Source: Tubiluchus corallicola (lineage: Eukaryota; Priapulida; Priapulimorpha; Priapulimorphida; Tubiluchidae). From it: a stretch of 64,000 nt of DNA. Made by a program: the position numbers and the translations under genes. Under the pieces are notes generated by a model. That model made no database searches and was not told the origin of the DNA. It saw only the letters and a program-made list of their open reading frames with translations. The stretch spans positions 250,001 through 314,000 of the forward strand of contig JAQGDQ010000248.1 in NCBI GenBank assembly GCA_030141605.1. Direction: 5' to 3'. Positions 50,556-63,161 of this stretch are shown in pieces. Position 1 is the first letter of the stretch. Each line of letters begins with the position of its first letter.

Positions 50556-50690
50556 GTTAAAGCACAAAAAACACTTTTCATAATTAAAGCTTAAAAAATT
50601 CGTCTTGAAAATTTCTACCACTTATATGTCGTCTTATTGCACATAGAGCTTGCGTTAGCCGTAACGCTGTAAAAAAACTTGTAAATTTCA
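50556..50690 (-). repeat. Dispersed repeat family B, copy 7 (truncated)
   Basis: GTTAAAGCACAAAAAACACT and GCTTAAAAAATTCGTCTTGA through GCACATAGAGCTTGCGTTAG match the 3' 130 bp of family B on the opposite strand. The rest is missing. Confidence 0.8.
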
Positions 50691-50882
50691 TCCCATTCTT
50701 TACATTCAAATCTAGTTTCAAAAATTTAATAATCGTGGGTTTATTCCAATAAGAATCGACGGCGTTAAACTAGGATTTTAAATAGTTAACCAGTGTAACA
50801 CACGGAAAATCTAAGGTCTAAATTAATCACAAGCGTTAATAAACTAGTCCTTGACAATGTTGTTTTGGCTTAATCGCAAGAG

Positions 50883-50985
50883 GTTGTTTGGTCTAATGGT
50901 TGTCTAATGGTCTGACGTTGGTTTGCACTGCAAAGATCCATGGTTCAAGTCAGCATCATTTTTTTCACATTTTTGCCTTTCAACT
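50883..50985 (+). repeat. tRNA-like SINE unit
   Basis: TTTGGTCTAATGGT resembles an A box and ATGGTTCAAGTC a B box, about 45 bp apart. TTTTTTTCACATTTTT follows, as in the units at 5229-5400 and 21905-22190. The anticodon stem does not pair well, so it is not called as a tRNA gene. Confidence 0.5.
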
Positions 50986-51308
50986 TTCTATTTTGTTTGG
51001 TTCCAAGAGTTTGACAAACGTTGTTGTTTTTTCCATAATTAACTGATGATCTTGAAAAGAGGAACACGAATAACAAGTTTAATGTTGTAAGTCATTTCTA
51101 CAAGGATTTTGCAAGGATTTGAGTATATTTTAAATTTTAGGCTGAGTAAATTGGAGCATGTATTGAGCATTCATGGCATCTGTGTAAAATACTGATGTTG
51201 GTTTCTCAATACATGTAACTTAATTTGTGGCTTAGGTTGCTCTTAAAAAATTGCAAGTTTTCCCTCGGAATCGAAATGTATCAAGTTTCATTCTGAACAA
51301 CTTAATTG

Positions 51309-51725
51309 AAAACAGGATGATTTTTCACATCCATTTTAAAGTACGACAAAAAAGTATACATTTTAACACCTATTACAATGTCTATTACTATTGCAAGCCC
51401 CACTAGTGATGTCATCACAACTTAACATAATTTCTAACAGCACAAACATTCAATGAGCACGTTTGAGCGTGTTGCTATACAGTGCTAAATTTTTAAAAAT
51501 ACTTAAAAGTACAGTGCTACTGAACAACATTCGGTGTGATATACAAAAACTCGACAGACTTTAAGTTTAAAATTAAAATTTCAAGTTTGCCGTTGGGCTC
51601 ACGTATGAGTTCCCAACTGAACATCTCTGAACTAATAACTATTTCACATAAGTCATTCTTAAAAACTAGTATGTTTCAATATTTAATAAGGCAGATTGTT
51701 TTGAGCTACAGTTCAATATTGGGGT
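51309..51725 (+). repeat. Dispersed repeat family A, copy 7
   Basis: GAAAACAGGATGATTTTTCA at the left, AGTGATGTCATCACAACTTA inside and TTGTTTTGAGCTACAGTTCA near the right end. It is shorter than other copies in the middle. Confidence 0.8.
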
Positions 51726-52454
51726 TTAATAAGTCTGAGTGGCTCAAATGGAAAAGACTTTAAATGCCCAAGTCTGGCGAACAACATTGCAGAGTAACGA
51801 CTTCAATGCCACGTGTATACTTACTCATTTTTAATACACATATTTTGAGGTTCAAGGATCCTAGATATGCATTCAGTCAAGTAATGGGGACGCTAAAAAC
51901 TAGCCGTCTACAGCCCTTTATCCATTTCAAACGAACGAATTTTCTCATCAAACATTTTACAAGAAGACAAAATTCACGAAATGTCATTGAACTCTCAGCC
52001 AAACAACGCATCGTCAATCTAGATTGCATCCCATCGACGACGACACGAGTTTATCCTTTCTGAAAAACCTGATCAAACCAAAAGCTCTAGTGGCAATCAT
52101 GTATAAGATGTTGTCGCGCCGGGGTTGCCATGTTATTTAATCTAGACGAATTTGCCTTATAAGCTTTGATTACGGTAGCCAGACATCGATGTAGGTGCTA
52201 GCAACAGCAAGTGTGGGACAACAAGACAATTCAGTTGTTTATATGAATAAATTCATGTGGCCCATTTTCATGAACACGTTGCATCTGTGGCTTCTAACGC
52301 TCGCGTTGGATGTAAAAAGAAATGTGTGTTAAGAGATGTGGTGTTTATGCCGTGATAAAAACTAATTTCTGATTACATAATGTGTAAATGCTTTTAAAGT
52401 ATACTCTCTTACTAATGTGAGTAATGTAACATTGCTAACAGTAAAACCCATGTT

Positions 52455-52702
52455 ATTAAAGGGAAAGAAACGACAATTTTAAAGTATTTCTTAAAAAAAT
52501 TTCCACATATACAAAGTTATATTATTTGGCATTACGTTTAGGTGTTCGAAAGACTTATAAAACTAGAAAAGATAATTCCTGCACAAAATACAGGTTTGCT
52601 GCTAATATAAGCTCTGTACGCAGTAAGGCACTTTGTAAGTGATATAAAATTTCATGGCAAACTTTTAGCTTTATGTAAGTAAAGACTTTTTTGTGCTTTA
52701 AT
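52455..52702 (+). repeat. Dispersed repeat family B, copy 8 (internally deleted)
   Basis: Keeps both ends (ATTAAAGGGAAAGAAACGAC; TTTGTAAGTGATATAAAATT and TTTTTTGTGCTTTAATTT) but lacks about 300 bp of the middle. Confidence 0.8.
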
Positions 52703-53005
52703 TTTAAGATACTATGTTCATAAGACTGACTTATTTTTGCTGTCTTATTATTGTCACTAACGAATCATCTTTAGTGTAATTTCTCATTAATACTCTGTAA
52801 ATACTTTACAAAAAAGTAAGCTCTTTTTTAAACTGCCATAGACAAGAAGTTCTACTCAATTGTATATAAATTTAACAGGGTAAACACTAAAAACACTTTA
52901 CCAATTACCAATAATCTTTGCTAAGAAAGTTAAAAAATGAACATTTTGTGCTTAGTATTGTCATCAAACCCATAAAATTGAAAAAAAGGATATTTGCAAG
53001 ATTGC

Positions 53006-53289
53006 ATTGTGTTTATGGACGTGTAATTTCATTTTATTTATTCACTCATTTATATTATTTTATTTTTGCAGATTTCTAAATTTAAAAAAAATAAACCCAT
53101 GCCGTTTACAGAGGAAGACAAAATGTTTCTCCCCAGTAAGAAATGGTCAAGACCAGGCATCGATAGATTGCTAAGGAAAACTGACGCCACTAGCATACGT
53201 TCATTTTTTTAAATTTAGAAATCTGAAAAAACAAAATAAAATAATTGTGTGAATAAATTTAATAAAATTAACATGTCCTTAAGCACAAT
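53006..53289. mobile_element. Tc1/mariner-like MITE with transposase stub
   Basis: Inverted ends of about 85 bp (53006-53090 and 53204-53289), perfect over the inner 22 bp (CAGATTTCTAAATTTAAAAA...). The 113-bp interior encodes MPFTEEDKMFLPSKKWSRPG, continuing IDRLLRKTDAT. This resembles the N-terminal helix-turn-helix region of Tc1/mariner-like transposases (MPxTEEDK...PxKxW...GLxxLLxK) with an internal deletion after the first ten residues. It is a deletion derivative that cannot make transposase. The CAG at its inner repeat mimics a splice acceptor but no exon is called. Confidence 0.7.
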
Positions 53290-54631
53290 ACAGTCTTACT
53301 TATATCTAGTTTTTTCATTTTTAAGTTCTTGATTGCAATGTCAAACGTAAAATGTTAATCTTTTGGAATTTCTTAGCAAAAATTCTTAGCAATGGCAAAA
53401 CCAAAAGCCATCAATCGCAGCAGGCCTTAAAAGGGTTGTCTAAAAATGTAACTAGTGACTCCTCTCCAAAGAGTTGTACTTCATTTTAAACAATTGTTTC
53501 AACTCTGACGATGGTCTCTTATCAACCCATTTCAACACTTCAACTTGGTTGTAAATACGCTTTGTATCTGAATAATGCAAGAGTCTATAGATTTTAAGGC
53601 AGCAATCCAAAAACCAAACTTAACTTATTCGATTAACATGCTGAGTACATGAATGGCTTGCCTGATGTTACACACATGCATTTCAAGGTAACCTATTTTG
53701 AATCAGTAGGCCTATTTGCCGTGTTTCGAAGAAGCTGGATAAAAAGTAGAATCGGAAAATAATTTACAATAGCAAAGGCCCCGAAAAAAATTTGCGTATA
53801 AATTTACACGTGTAATCAAAAATAAGCGAACATCCTACCTAGTGTTTGTCTACTTACCTAACGCAAAGCCAGTAGCCTTTACATTAGCTTTTACTGAATT
53901 AAAGTTATAAGATTATAGACAGAGTACAATGGATGACGTCAGAACAATGGCATTGCGTCAGCAGTTTTCCAAGCGAAAATTGCCGAAAATAGAACACGTA
54001 ATTAACTCGTCGTTACTCCTCTCAGTGGACGTGTCCTAAAATATAACTCACACCATCGTGTAGCCCCGTTCTTCCTCCTTCTAAAGTACAAACCTGCTAA
54101 AGTCTTGCGTTCAATACCCCTGTCTTTTTGACAATTTTGTAATGCTTCAATACTATGAAGCATTAGTTTGATAAGTAACTGGCTTCCACAGTTAAATTAC
54201 AAATGCAGTTATTATTGTTATTCCTCGCTACAAGATATATAATAATGTGATGTACTTAATGTTGATTTTTTTCGTATTATATAAATCCGAAAATTCCAGA
54301 TCAAGTTTATAACATTTAATTATATCAACAACATGAAAAGCTTAACAGCAAACGGCTGCCATAATCCAGTCACGTGGTCAAAAGTATGGTTACGTCAAAG
54401 CGACAAAATAAATGTAAAGTCACTGTAAGTTAAAAGATTCGCAACACAACTTGCTCCAAAATGCTACTGAAAGAAATTTTAAGTTTGGCTAGTGGGATGG
54501 CTGCTTTAACATTTGCAACTCAGTTAAAAAAGCTTATGATGTTTGCCAGTAGGCGCTACCAATTAAAGTGGGTTAATATGTATTATTTTGTTGTTGTTGT
54601 TGCTGCTGTTGATTAATTGAATTTAAACATA

Positions 54632-54714
54632 ATTTTACTACACGGTTTGTACCAGAAAGTTTTTACAACTTATGCGCGGGCACTCCCCGCTTAGTAAATT
54701 TAACAACTGTTAGA
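54632..54714. repeat. Dispersed repeat D, copy 1
   Basis: ATTTTACTACACGGTTTGTA through CAACTTATGCGCGGGCACTC and ATTTAACAACTGTTAG; the same series is at 58053-58142. It contains the small palindrome GCGGGCACTCCCCGC. Class unknown. Confidence 0.75.
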
Positions 54715-55874
54715 ACTTAACAACAAACTGTTGCTGTTGTTATGATTATGATTATGATGATGATGATTGTAAGCATCTTAATTGTTTAATATTTAACAGC
54801 AAGCTCGTGGTGACACTTTAAAACTAATATTTATCAATAGCCATGACTCTATAAGCTTGATGCAGTAATGATGCTTCGAATCACTGACCGACAAGGCGAA
54901 ATCGTTTTCATTAAATTGCGCAACTGTAGCGAAAACGTAGAGACGCAAACTGTATCTGCAGTGTAATTCGCAATAAATGAACGATTATAGATTTACCCAC
55001 TCGGCTAAGTTCGCGATTAGCTTGATTTGTGCACACAGTACACTGGGTAATATGTGATTAATATCAACTCAATTCGCGCGTGCAGCGCTAATGTTCGATC
55101 AGCAGAACGATTATGTATTTCCTCTGTCACGCTCTGTCAACTCATTTCATCAATGGCTTGACCCGATTTCCATACATCTTTGGTGATCTCTTTGCGCTAG
55201 CGGGCTTCTGCGTAGATTCATGAAGAATCACCGGACGGCTGTGTAGGGACCGAATGGGGTTTAGGAACTAGAAAGCACGTTGGCTGTTTTCGGAGTAAAA
55301 CGTCTGACAATTTCAGGTCGCCTTGTCCGCAAATGTGAAAAATATGTTTTTCATTTTCTGTTTCGTAAACGAATTTATTTTCGTTGCCTGGGTAACCAAG
55401 ACACAGGGCACACCCTCATCTGCCTTGCAAACGCCTTGCAGCAATTTGTATCTGACACGGCAGAGTTTACAACCTGTTGGCCAATAAAACAAATAACATT
55501 TTCTTCTAGATTTCACCCTGATGCAGTAGGAGATGTGAAATCTTGAATACAGCACACAGCTATTGAGCGCATTTGCGTAAGCCAAATGATTTGTATGGGG
55601 CAATTTGAGAAAACGTACATAACAATGGGCCACTCAGTTCCTGATTTATGTTTATTTTCTGCGAAATGTTACCGTTATTCAGCCGTTTATGCGTCATTGG
55701 AGAATCGAGAAATTTACGGTTGTGCTTCTTTTCCCAGCAGACTATATGTTAGGCATAAGCTACATTGTCAAAACAGCGTGGCAATTGCTGTTTATGTACA
55801 CAATAAGCAATTTAGGAGGTACGTCATGTATAAGAATGTGATGTGTCTATTGAAATTCCTGAATATGATCTTTT

Positions 55875-56433
55875 TAAAGGATCAGTCTCAAACTATAACT
55901 CAAGAATATTGAAAGGGGAACATGCTATTTTTTCAAGAACTGCTTACGTGAAAAAAATTTTACCACTGAAATGTAAGTTCGCGCTCGCGCGGCTAGTTCT
56001 TCGCTGTTGCATGTTTTTCGCCATTCGTTATTTAGATGGGCACTAGCGTCTGCATCTCGGAAACGCGTTGTCCAAAAAAGCAGGTGCTGTAGCTCTCAGT
56101 TCAGGGGCGTTCAGTTGCGACGTAGTACACATGTTTGAGGCATTTGAAATTTGACGAATTTTTGTATATCACTCTGAATGTTGTTCAGTAGCACTTTACT
56201 TCTATTTTCGGTTCATATACGCGCAACACGATCATGGAATGTGTGTGCTGTTGAAAAATATGTCTAGTTGTGATGCCATCACTAGTTCATTGACTCGTCT
56301 ACCATTAATTAAGTTTTTAGCGTATAATTTAATTATCCGAAACGTTTTGGCGTTATTATTGTGTGTTTTAAAAAATGTATGCGTTTTATTGCACTTCAAA
56401 ATGGGTTAAGACATGAAATATTATCGTGTTTTA
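55875..56433 (-). repeat. Dispersed repeat family A, copy 8
   Basis: ACGTGAAAAAAATTTTACCA, TTATTTAGATGGGCACTAGC, CTGCATCTCGGAAACGCGTT and TTCAAAATGGGTTAAGACAT, as in the other - strand copies. Confidence 0.85.
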
Positions 56434-58052
56434 ATTTAAGTAATGCGGTTTTTAGAAGTGTCAGAGCAGTAAATTTATATGAACAAGAATTGGCGCTTTG
56501 AAGGAAAACTGTGTATAAATTGTACAGCCCCGTAGAGTAGAGCAGTATCTAATAATTTGCTTTGGCTGAAATTTTAGCCAGCGCTTTTCCTCAAGGAACA
56601 AGATAATTATTCTAAACTGATCAGTGAGCAGATTCATTCATAACGATTTAATGCAGTCTAGTTGATAAATTGAATCACTAACACCTGCTGCCATTTTGTC
56701 AACGCTGCGCAATATGGGTGCATAAACGATTTACGCAGTTTCTTTATAAACGACACAGCAAACGTTTTTAATAAGAAATCAATAAAGATTAATATCTTGT
56801 ATCTTTGGCGCCCGTGATTTCTTGAAGGCGAAGCCAGCATTAATTTAGCGGCTCTGGCGAAAAACGCTGCATGTCTAGGAGAAATCTGGCACATTTCCTG
56901 AACTGTGGCGGGAAATAAAGTTGTTGAAACTGCAATAATTTCTGCTTTTAGCCTGTCTTTTTTCCTAAATCAGCGGTATTATGCAAACAGCATAATAGTC
57001 ATAAAATACTATTAAAAATCTACGTTTTTCAACTGACATGTTGTGCAATGCAGCATATGATATGAAACATAATGTCATCAGTATCGCTTTGAGCAACGTT
57101 AGCGTTGGAATCAAAAGATATTTAGCACTAATTTTACATGCCAAAATGGAGCCATTTGGCTTCATAAAGACAACTTTCGCACAAGGTTAACTATTATCTT
57201 ATCTTAGGAATAGAACTTAGGAATAGTTCGAATTTAAGAACTAATCTAGCATAAGTAAATCATGAAAATTATCTCCTGTGCGATGGAACTCAAACTACAC
57301 GGCTCTTTCTTTATAGATCTGTTGATTTCAGAACGTTGTCTAATTCAGAGATACTTCATCAAAGTAGACATCAGTCTCGCAGCTTCAACACTTGACCTCA
57401 ATGACTCTTTAAGTCTTAGCAGTGGCTAAGACAGTGACAGACCGAATTAATGACGTGCGTACTTACGTGCACATCAATAGCCATTAAATGATCAAGCTAC
57501 CAAGACTCTATATTAGGTCCAGAATGATTATATTCTAAGCGGTTTGTTTAATTATTGATAAAATAAGGCACAGTGACCAAGGTATCCTGTAATTCTCCTT
57601 ATGACATTATAAGTCTCGGCGGAGAAGCCGCAGATTAAATATAATGTGAATGAGTCTTTAATGGGCTGGCATGAAGCCTAGTATCGAGGGACATATTGTG
57701 CAGTTTGCACGAGCAAACTTTGCCTCTGTGACCGACCGGCCATTAAATCATCATAATCTTCGCTGAGAAGCCACAGATAATGAACGCCGTTGTTATACAA
57801 ACGCATTGTATACAATGGTGCACAGGTAGAACTAGCAAGAACGAAAAAAACTACAATATCGGGTGAAATTTAATTAAAGGAAAGGTCAAACCTTCTGGGA
57901 AGTTAGTCTTGTTTCAATACTCGTGAAAAATGTTAGAAGGATTTAGTAATCAAAGTGTGAAAAGTGCCTCCTGTAATTAGTAAAATCACTTTAAGGACGT
58001 GATCATTTTGAACGCCCATTCTTATTTATTTCATTTTAATCAGGGTTCATTG

Positions 58053-58142
58053 TTACACGGTTCATACCAAAATGTTTTAACAACTTATGCGCAGGCACTA
58101 CCGGCTTACTATATTTAACAACTGTTAGTAGTAGTAGTAGTA
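58053..58142. repeat. Dispersed repeat D, copy 2
   Basis: TTACACGGTTCATACCAAAA, CAACTTATGCGCAGGCACTA and ATTTAACAACTGTTAG, ending in (TAG)n at 58126-58142. About 80% identical to copy 1. Confidence 0.75.
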
Positions 58143-60472
58143 CCTAACTCAACAATGAACAATATTTACAAAGTTATTATAGTTACTTGGTATGAGGAGA
58201 TACAAAAAGCAAAAGATGAATAGTTAAGTATTCAGCTTGCGTACCAAACTGGCTTATCACTAAACATGCATTAATTACCAACGACGTCGTTTGTTGACTG
58301 AAGAATAGCAGTGCATTGTAAGTTCCTGTCAAAAGTATAATAAGTTTTTAGAAAAAAAATTAAATGGCTAACTTTGTGATATTTTTGGATAACACTTAGG
58401 TAAGCTACAGAAGTTTGAATTATAGTTTAAGCAGCGCACGGTTACAGAAAGCCACGCAGTCAATCAATTAGTCATAATTTTCAAGTGAAAATTTCTGCAC
58501 AGTGGTAGTACAAAACTACTTTTTGCCTTAGTTTTTTGCAAATTCCTTTGTTATATTTTTCTAAGTTTAAGTACTGTCAGTAAGATAAATCCAACATGGT
58601 AGTGATTTGTCCTTTCCTTTAGCTTACATTTCAAGGGTAGGTGTTCAAGCTGATCCAATTTCTAGTTTCACTGAAGGTAGGATTAAATCTACTGTTTTGT
58701 ATGTCTTCGGAAACATCTTGGGGTTTACTGGGTAGAGCGAACAAAACTGAGTTTTTCAGCATAATTTCTTACTTTATTTGGCTTACGTTGAAATTTACTC
58801 AGGTTTGATTTCGTGATTACTGTTTTGAAATAATGTCACAGCAAATGCACTCTCGTATGTTTTCCCTTTTAATGGATGTCGTCGCTTAGTGATGTGTTGT
58901 AGTTGAAAATTGCCTTTTATATAATAGTATAATTAGAGTAATTATCTAGATTATTACTTATTTATTTAGTTAACTTATTATCTTATTAGTATTTATTTTC
59001 ATTATGCGGACAATGGTGACGTTTGTACGTGTTGAAAATAAAATGTAGGTGCCTTGTACGGTGTGGCTAGGCCAACAGCATTTTCAATGGTAAGGTAAAG
59101 TGCAGTTCACATATGGAAATGGTGAAGAAACTTGCATGATATGAGAGAGAGCTCCTCCGAGACTTCTCCTGTTTAACATGTATAAAACGGGGGGACGAGT
59201 TAGTAACTCATGGGAATGAACTAAAAAAAAATTTCTTGTATCTAGGGGCTACGTATGAAAGTACTTGTGCGAGACGCATAATACGATAATATCCTCTCAG
59301 GTTAGAAGCAAAGTCTATACAGCTGATGAGGTCCATTAGGTGAAGGTTCCTGAAATAAATAAATAAGCCATTATGAGACTTTTAAGTTCGTTCAGCGTTT
59401 CATTCACGTTCAACCTGCACAATATTCTTTCCAGAAGTTGTCCAGTTCCGGTTTAAATCTAGTATGGAGTTGCGGCGCTACATGTAGAAGAACAAGAGAA
59501 ACTCACTAATTTATTGCTTTATGTTCCAAACTGGTTCTTATTCCTGTTCATTGTGAATTATTTGCAAACCATTTCCTAATGTTGAGGTTATCATACACAG
59601 TATACTTAATGGGAATAAATTTCATACTGTGCCTGTACTTATGACAGCGTCGAGACCAACGCAATTAAAGCGATTCTGTACGACCTACATTATTACTGTG
59701 CGGCGAACATTTATATTTAAGCCTTATCCAATATTGCAACTGCTCCATGTAGTTTAAACATTGTTATTGCATATGCCTGCGCCAGTATCAAAGTAGATAA
59801 CTCATAGAGGTTCTAAGCTAATATTTGCATTAACTTTATTGCGAGAATCGCTAGGCGGTGGCTTTACAGAATGAAAAGGCCGCTGAAATGGTTTTTTGTG
59901 GCAAAAAGACACATCTTGCTATCGTGAAAATAGACACACCTTACTATGATGGCGTGCAATGTAATTACAACTACAAACGGTTGCGGCTCATACTTTGAAC
60001 TAGGAGAATGTGGACTTATATTGCAATTACGCGCTCTTTTGTGGCATAGTAAATAGTGTTAATTTGGTAATGTATCGATTGGTAATAGCAACATGGCAAT
60101 AGCTTGCGGCGACGACACAGCAATTACTTGACAGAAAGGAAATATAAGATCATAATAAGTTTCAAATAAACATGCTTACAATTATCATCCAGTCGGCAGA
60201 TATATCTCGACACAAAATGCAATTTACAGATTTATCAACTTTTTTTACAACTGCAGCGCTAAACTGCAATGTTTTAGAGCTATACAGAAAAAAATTCTGA
60301 AACGATTTTTAATCCATGCATGCAAGAAAAAAACTTAATACAATAATGGCAAATAGATTTCAACAACAACTTAAACGTGCAACTATAACATCATTTTTAT
60401 TTTCTAATTTTGAATATTCGGCATCTCTTATTTTCTTAGAATATAAAAAAGGCGAGTTATAAACTCTCTCAT

Positions 60473-60826
<354 letters not shown>

Positions 60827-61044
60827 AAGCGCTTCTTGTAGCGCTAGATGAAGTTTATACTCACTTGTGTTTGGTTAGAAATGCAAGACATCTAATACTT
60901 TTGCAAATTTTGAAGCTTTTATGCATACAGTATAATTTATCAATCACTTTCTGTGTTTCCAACTTTGCAATGTGTTAAACAATTACTATGTGTGAACGTC
61001 AGTAATTTCGTATTTTAGTATTGCCTGAATGACGAAGTGTTATA

Positions 61045-61335
61045 TTTAAATGGGAAGAAAAGGTTGTTTTAAAGTACATCCAGAAAACTGGTAAAATAAC
61101 ATATTTTTAGCCTTATCGAACAAGATATAGAAATTTATACTTTTGCTCAGTTAGTGAAATGTGCGCTACGTATGCTCTCGCTATTTTTCAAACTTTACGC
61201 AGGGTTACGTAATTTTATTTTCTTATTGCGTAACTATTTCAGACAGGTAAGCGTAATGTTAAGTAATGTAACTTTGCGTGGAAAGTTGTTTAGAATATAT
61301 GACTCCCAAATTAAGTTTTCTTCATTTTCCAGCAT
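61045..61335. repeat. Family B fold-back copy 9
   Basis: The left part (ATTTAAATGGGAAGAAAAGG... TTTATACTTTTGCTCAGTTA) is family B in + orientation. The right part (CAGGTAAGCGTAATGTTAAG... GAAAGTTGTTTAGAATATAT) is the family B 5' end in inverted orientation. Both ends therefore derive from the same terminus. Confidence 0.75.
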
Positions 61336-61937
61336 CACCTAATGAAAGCGAAAACGATGCAATAAATCCATCTACTGCGCTGAATCTTGTGTCAATATTA
61401 TTTAACTTTTAAAACCTAAACTTCAAGGTTGAAAGTACGCTTACCAATGCAAACGAATTGTTAAAGCAAATCACAACTGCAAAGCGACAGATTTTAATTT
61501 TCAATTGAAGACCTTTGTTTACACGCATTTGCTAAACGTGTCACAGAAGTCTTTGGGTTTATCTTTGGTTTAATTTCCTGTTTCAGTGAGTAATTTCGAA
61601 CAGACTAGCCGAGAGTTTTCAGATTTAACGAGTAAATTAGCTGTAGATCGATCGGCGGCGGTTTATTCATTAAATTCGTTATAGTGAATAGAGACGAACT
61701 GTTTTGCTAGTTTCTCTGTGAATGGAAATCAATCGTTTTGTCACTTTAGTGCTAAAAACACAATTTGAAGTAACCAGCAGCATAAATGTACGGTTCTTTA
61801 AACAAACACAAAAACAGGGTGGACAATTAACAAATACTTGTAGGACCTTGAGGTCGCAGGATACGTCGAGCCCCATCACCCTATAGCGTCTAACATCGAA
61901 ACATAAAAAACAACTAACGAAACACTAATCAAGTGCA

Positions 61938-61939
61938 CT

Positions 61940-61973
<34 letters not shown>

Positions 61974-62038
61974 ATAGCAATAAGCAACAGCAACAGCAAC
62001 AGCAACAGCAAATAGCAACAGCAACAGCAAATAGCAAT
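61938..62038. repeat. (CAACAG)n with AAATAG interruptions
   Basis: Hexamer blocks of CAACAG broken by CAAATAGCAATAAG phrases, themselves repeated, giving a higher-order pattern. Confidence 0.93.
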
Positions 62039-62086
62039 AAAGTTTTTATCAGTGATTATCAATGTTTTTAATGGCAAATAAAGATT

Positions 62087-62114
62087 ATTATATATATATA
62101 TATATATATATATA
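62087..62114. repeat. (TA)n microsatellite
   Basis: About 12 TA dimers. Confidence 0.9.
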
Positions 62115-62517
62115 AGCAAGCAAGCAACAAAAAGCAGAACTCAGGTTTACATCAGAGACCAATTTTTCAAGTGGGTTATTGTTGTAAAAATTAGGTAATA
62201 TGCGTATGATCACAAACCCCACATACAAGAGAGATTTGCAAACTTTTTTTCGTACATCCATTTCCAATAGAAACTTCGCGTAGCCCACAGTAGAACTTTA
62301 TTTTAAAACTTGTTCGACACATAAGTCTATACAAAATTTCTGGATGACAGATACTCATCATATTTCATTTGCCCGCATCGAACGTGAAATTTGGTCGCTG
62401 CATTTACGAACCCTCAGCTTCTATGACATGCAACAATTAACCGCCCGCATAAAATACAAAAACTATACTTCGCATTACTTGAAACCAGCATTAATTTACT
62501 AATACTCACCTACCGAT

Positions 62518-62916
62518 ACTCATTCATTGATTATTTGTCCTAATTATTTAAAATTATTGTTGAAAGCTTTTAAATCTCTTAGAAAATATTATTGTTTGAA
62601 TAATGAAAATTACAAATTGCAACACCTGAGCGAAGGTCATATCGTCTTGCACGAAGCATTTCTTAGCAATCTAGTACCTCAATATTTAGTTTTATTTTTA
62701 GTTTCATTAATTGACTAAACATAACAATAAAACTAAAAATAAAACTAAATATTAAAGTACTAGATTGCTAAGAAATGCTTCGTGCAAGACGATATGACCT
62801 TCGCTGAGGTGTTGCAATTTGTAATTTTCATTATTCAAACAATAATATTTTCTAAGAGATTTAAAAGCTTTCAACAATAATTTTATATAATTAGGACAAA
62901 TAATCAATGAATGAGT
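62518..62916. repeat. Long near-perfect hairpin, 191-bp arms
   Basis: The left arm 62518-62708 and right arm 62726-62916 are inverted copies with only about five or six differences (for example ATTTAAAA/ATATAAAA, CTGAGC/CTCAGC, TACCTCAA/TACTTTAA). A 17-bp loop separates them. It contains no terminal motif of a known MITE family and no obvious target duplication. A 63-codon frame across the left arm has no known domain. A transcript through it would fold into about 190 bp of double-stranded RNA. Confidence 0.95.
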
Positions 62917-63161
62917 TCTTTACTATATCCATTTTATCTTCCGTAGCAGTTTTTCTAAAATTCATTACAAGCATATACAATAAAAATATACAAAAATGAA
63001 ATATTTTAATTTAATCGGACATTTTATTTTATTTTATTTTTAGTCATTTATAAAACACAAGAGTTGGTGTAACTAGAGTTAAACGCATTTTGCTGTTCAC
63101 CTACCGAGGTTTTTGGTGGCGTTCGTATTTTGAAGCATCTCGTACACATTAAGGAAAGCAA

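Noticed and set aside
50883-50960. tRNA gene on the + strand (A and B boxes present)
   Set aside because: The anticodon stem does not pair and the sequence continues into the same post-tRNA motif as the SINE units.
51764-52063. 99-codon frame with a PFIHFKRTNFL stretch vaguely like retroelement reverse-transcriptase tails
   Set aside because: Similarity is too weak to call; a translated search against Penelope- and LINE-type proteins would decide.
53069-53225. CAG-preceded open stretch that could be the next CNG exon
   Set aside because: Its content is a transposase stub between long inverted repeats, not a CNG C-linker.
57600-57790. Possible tandem duplication (GAGAAGCC(G/A)CAGAT at two sites)
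   Set aside because: Only short patches match and the spacer does not; too weak to list as a repeat.
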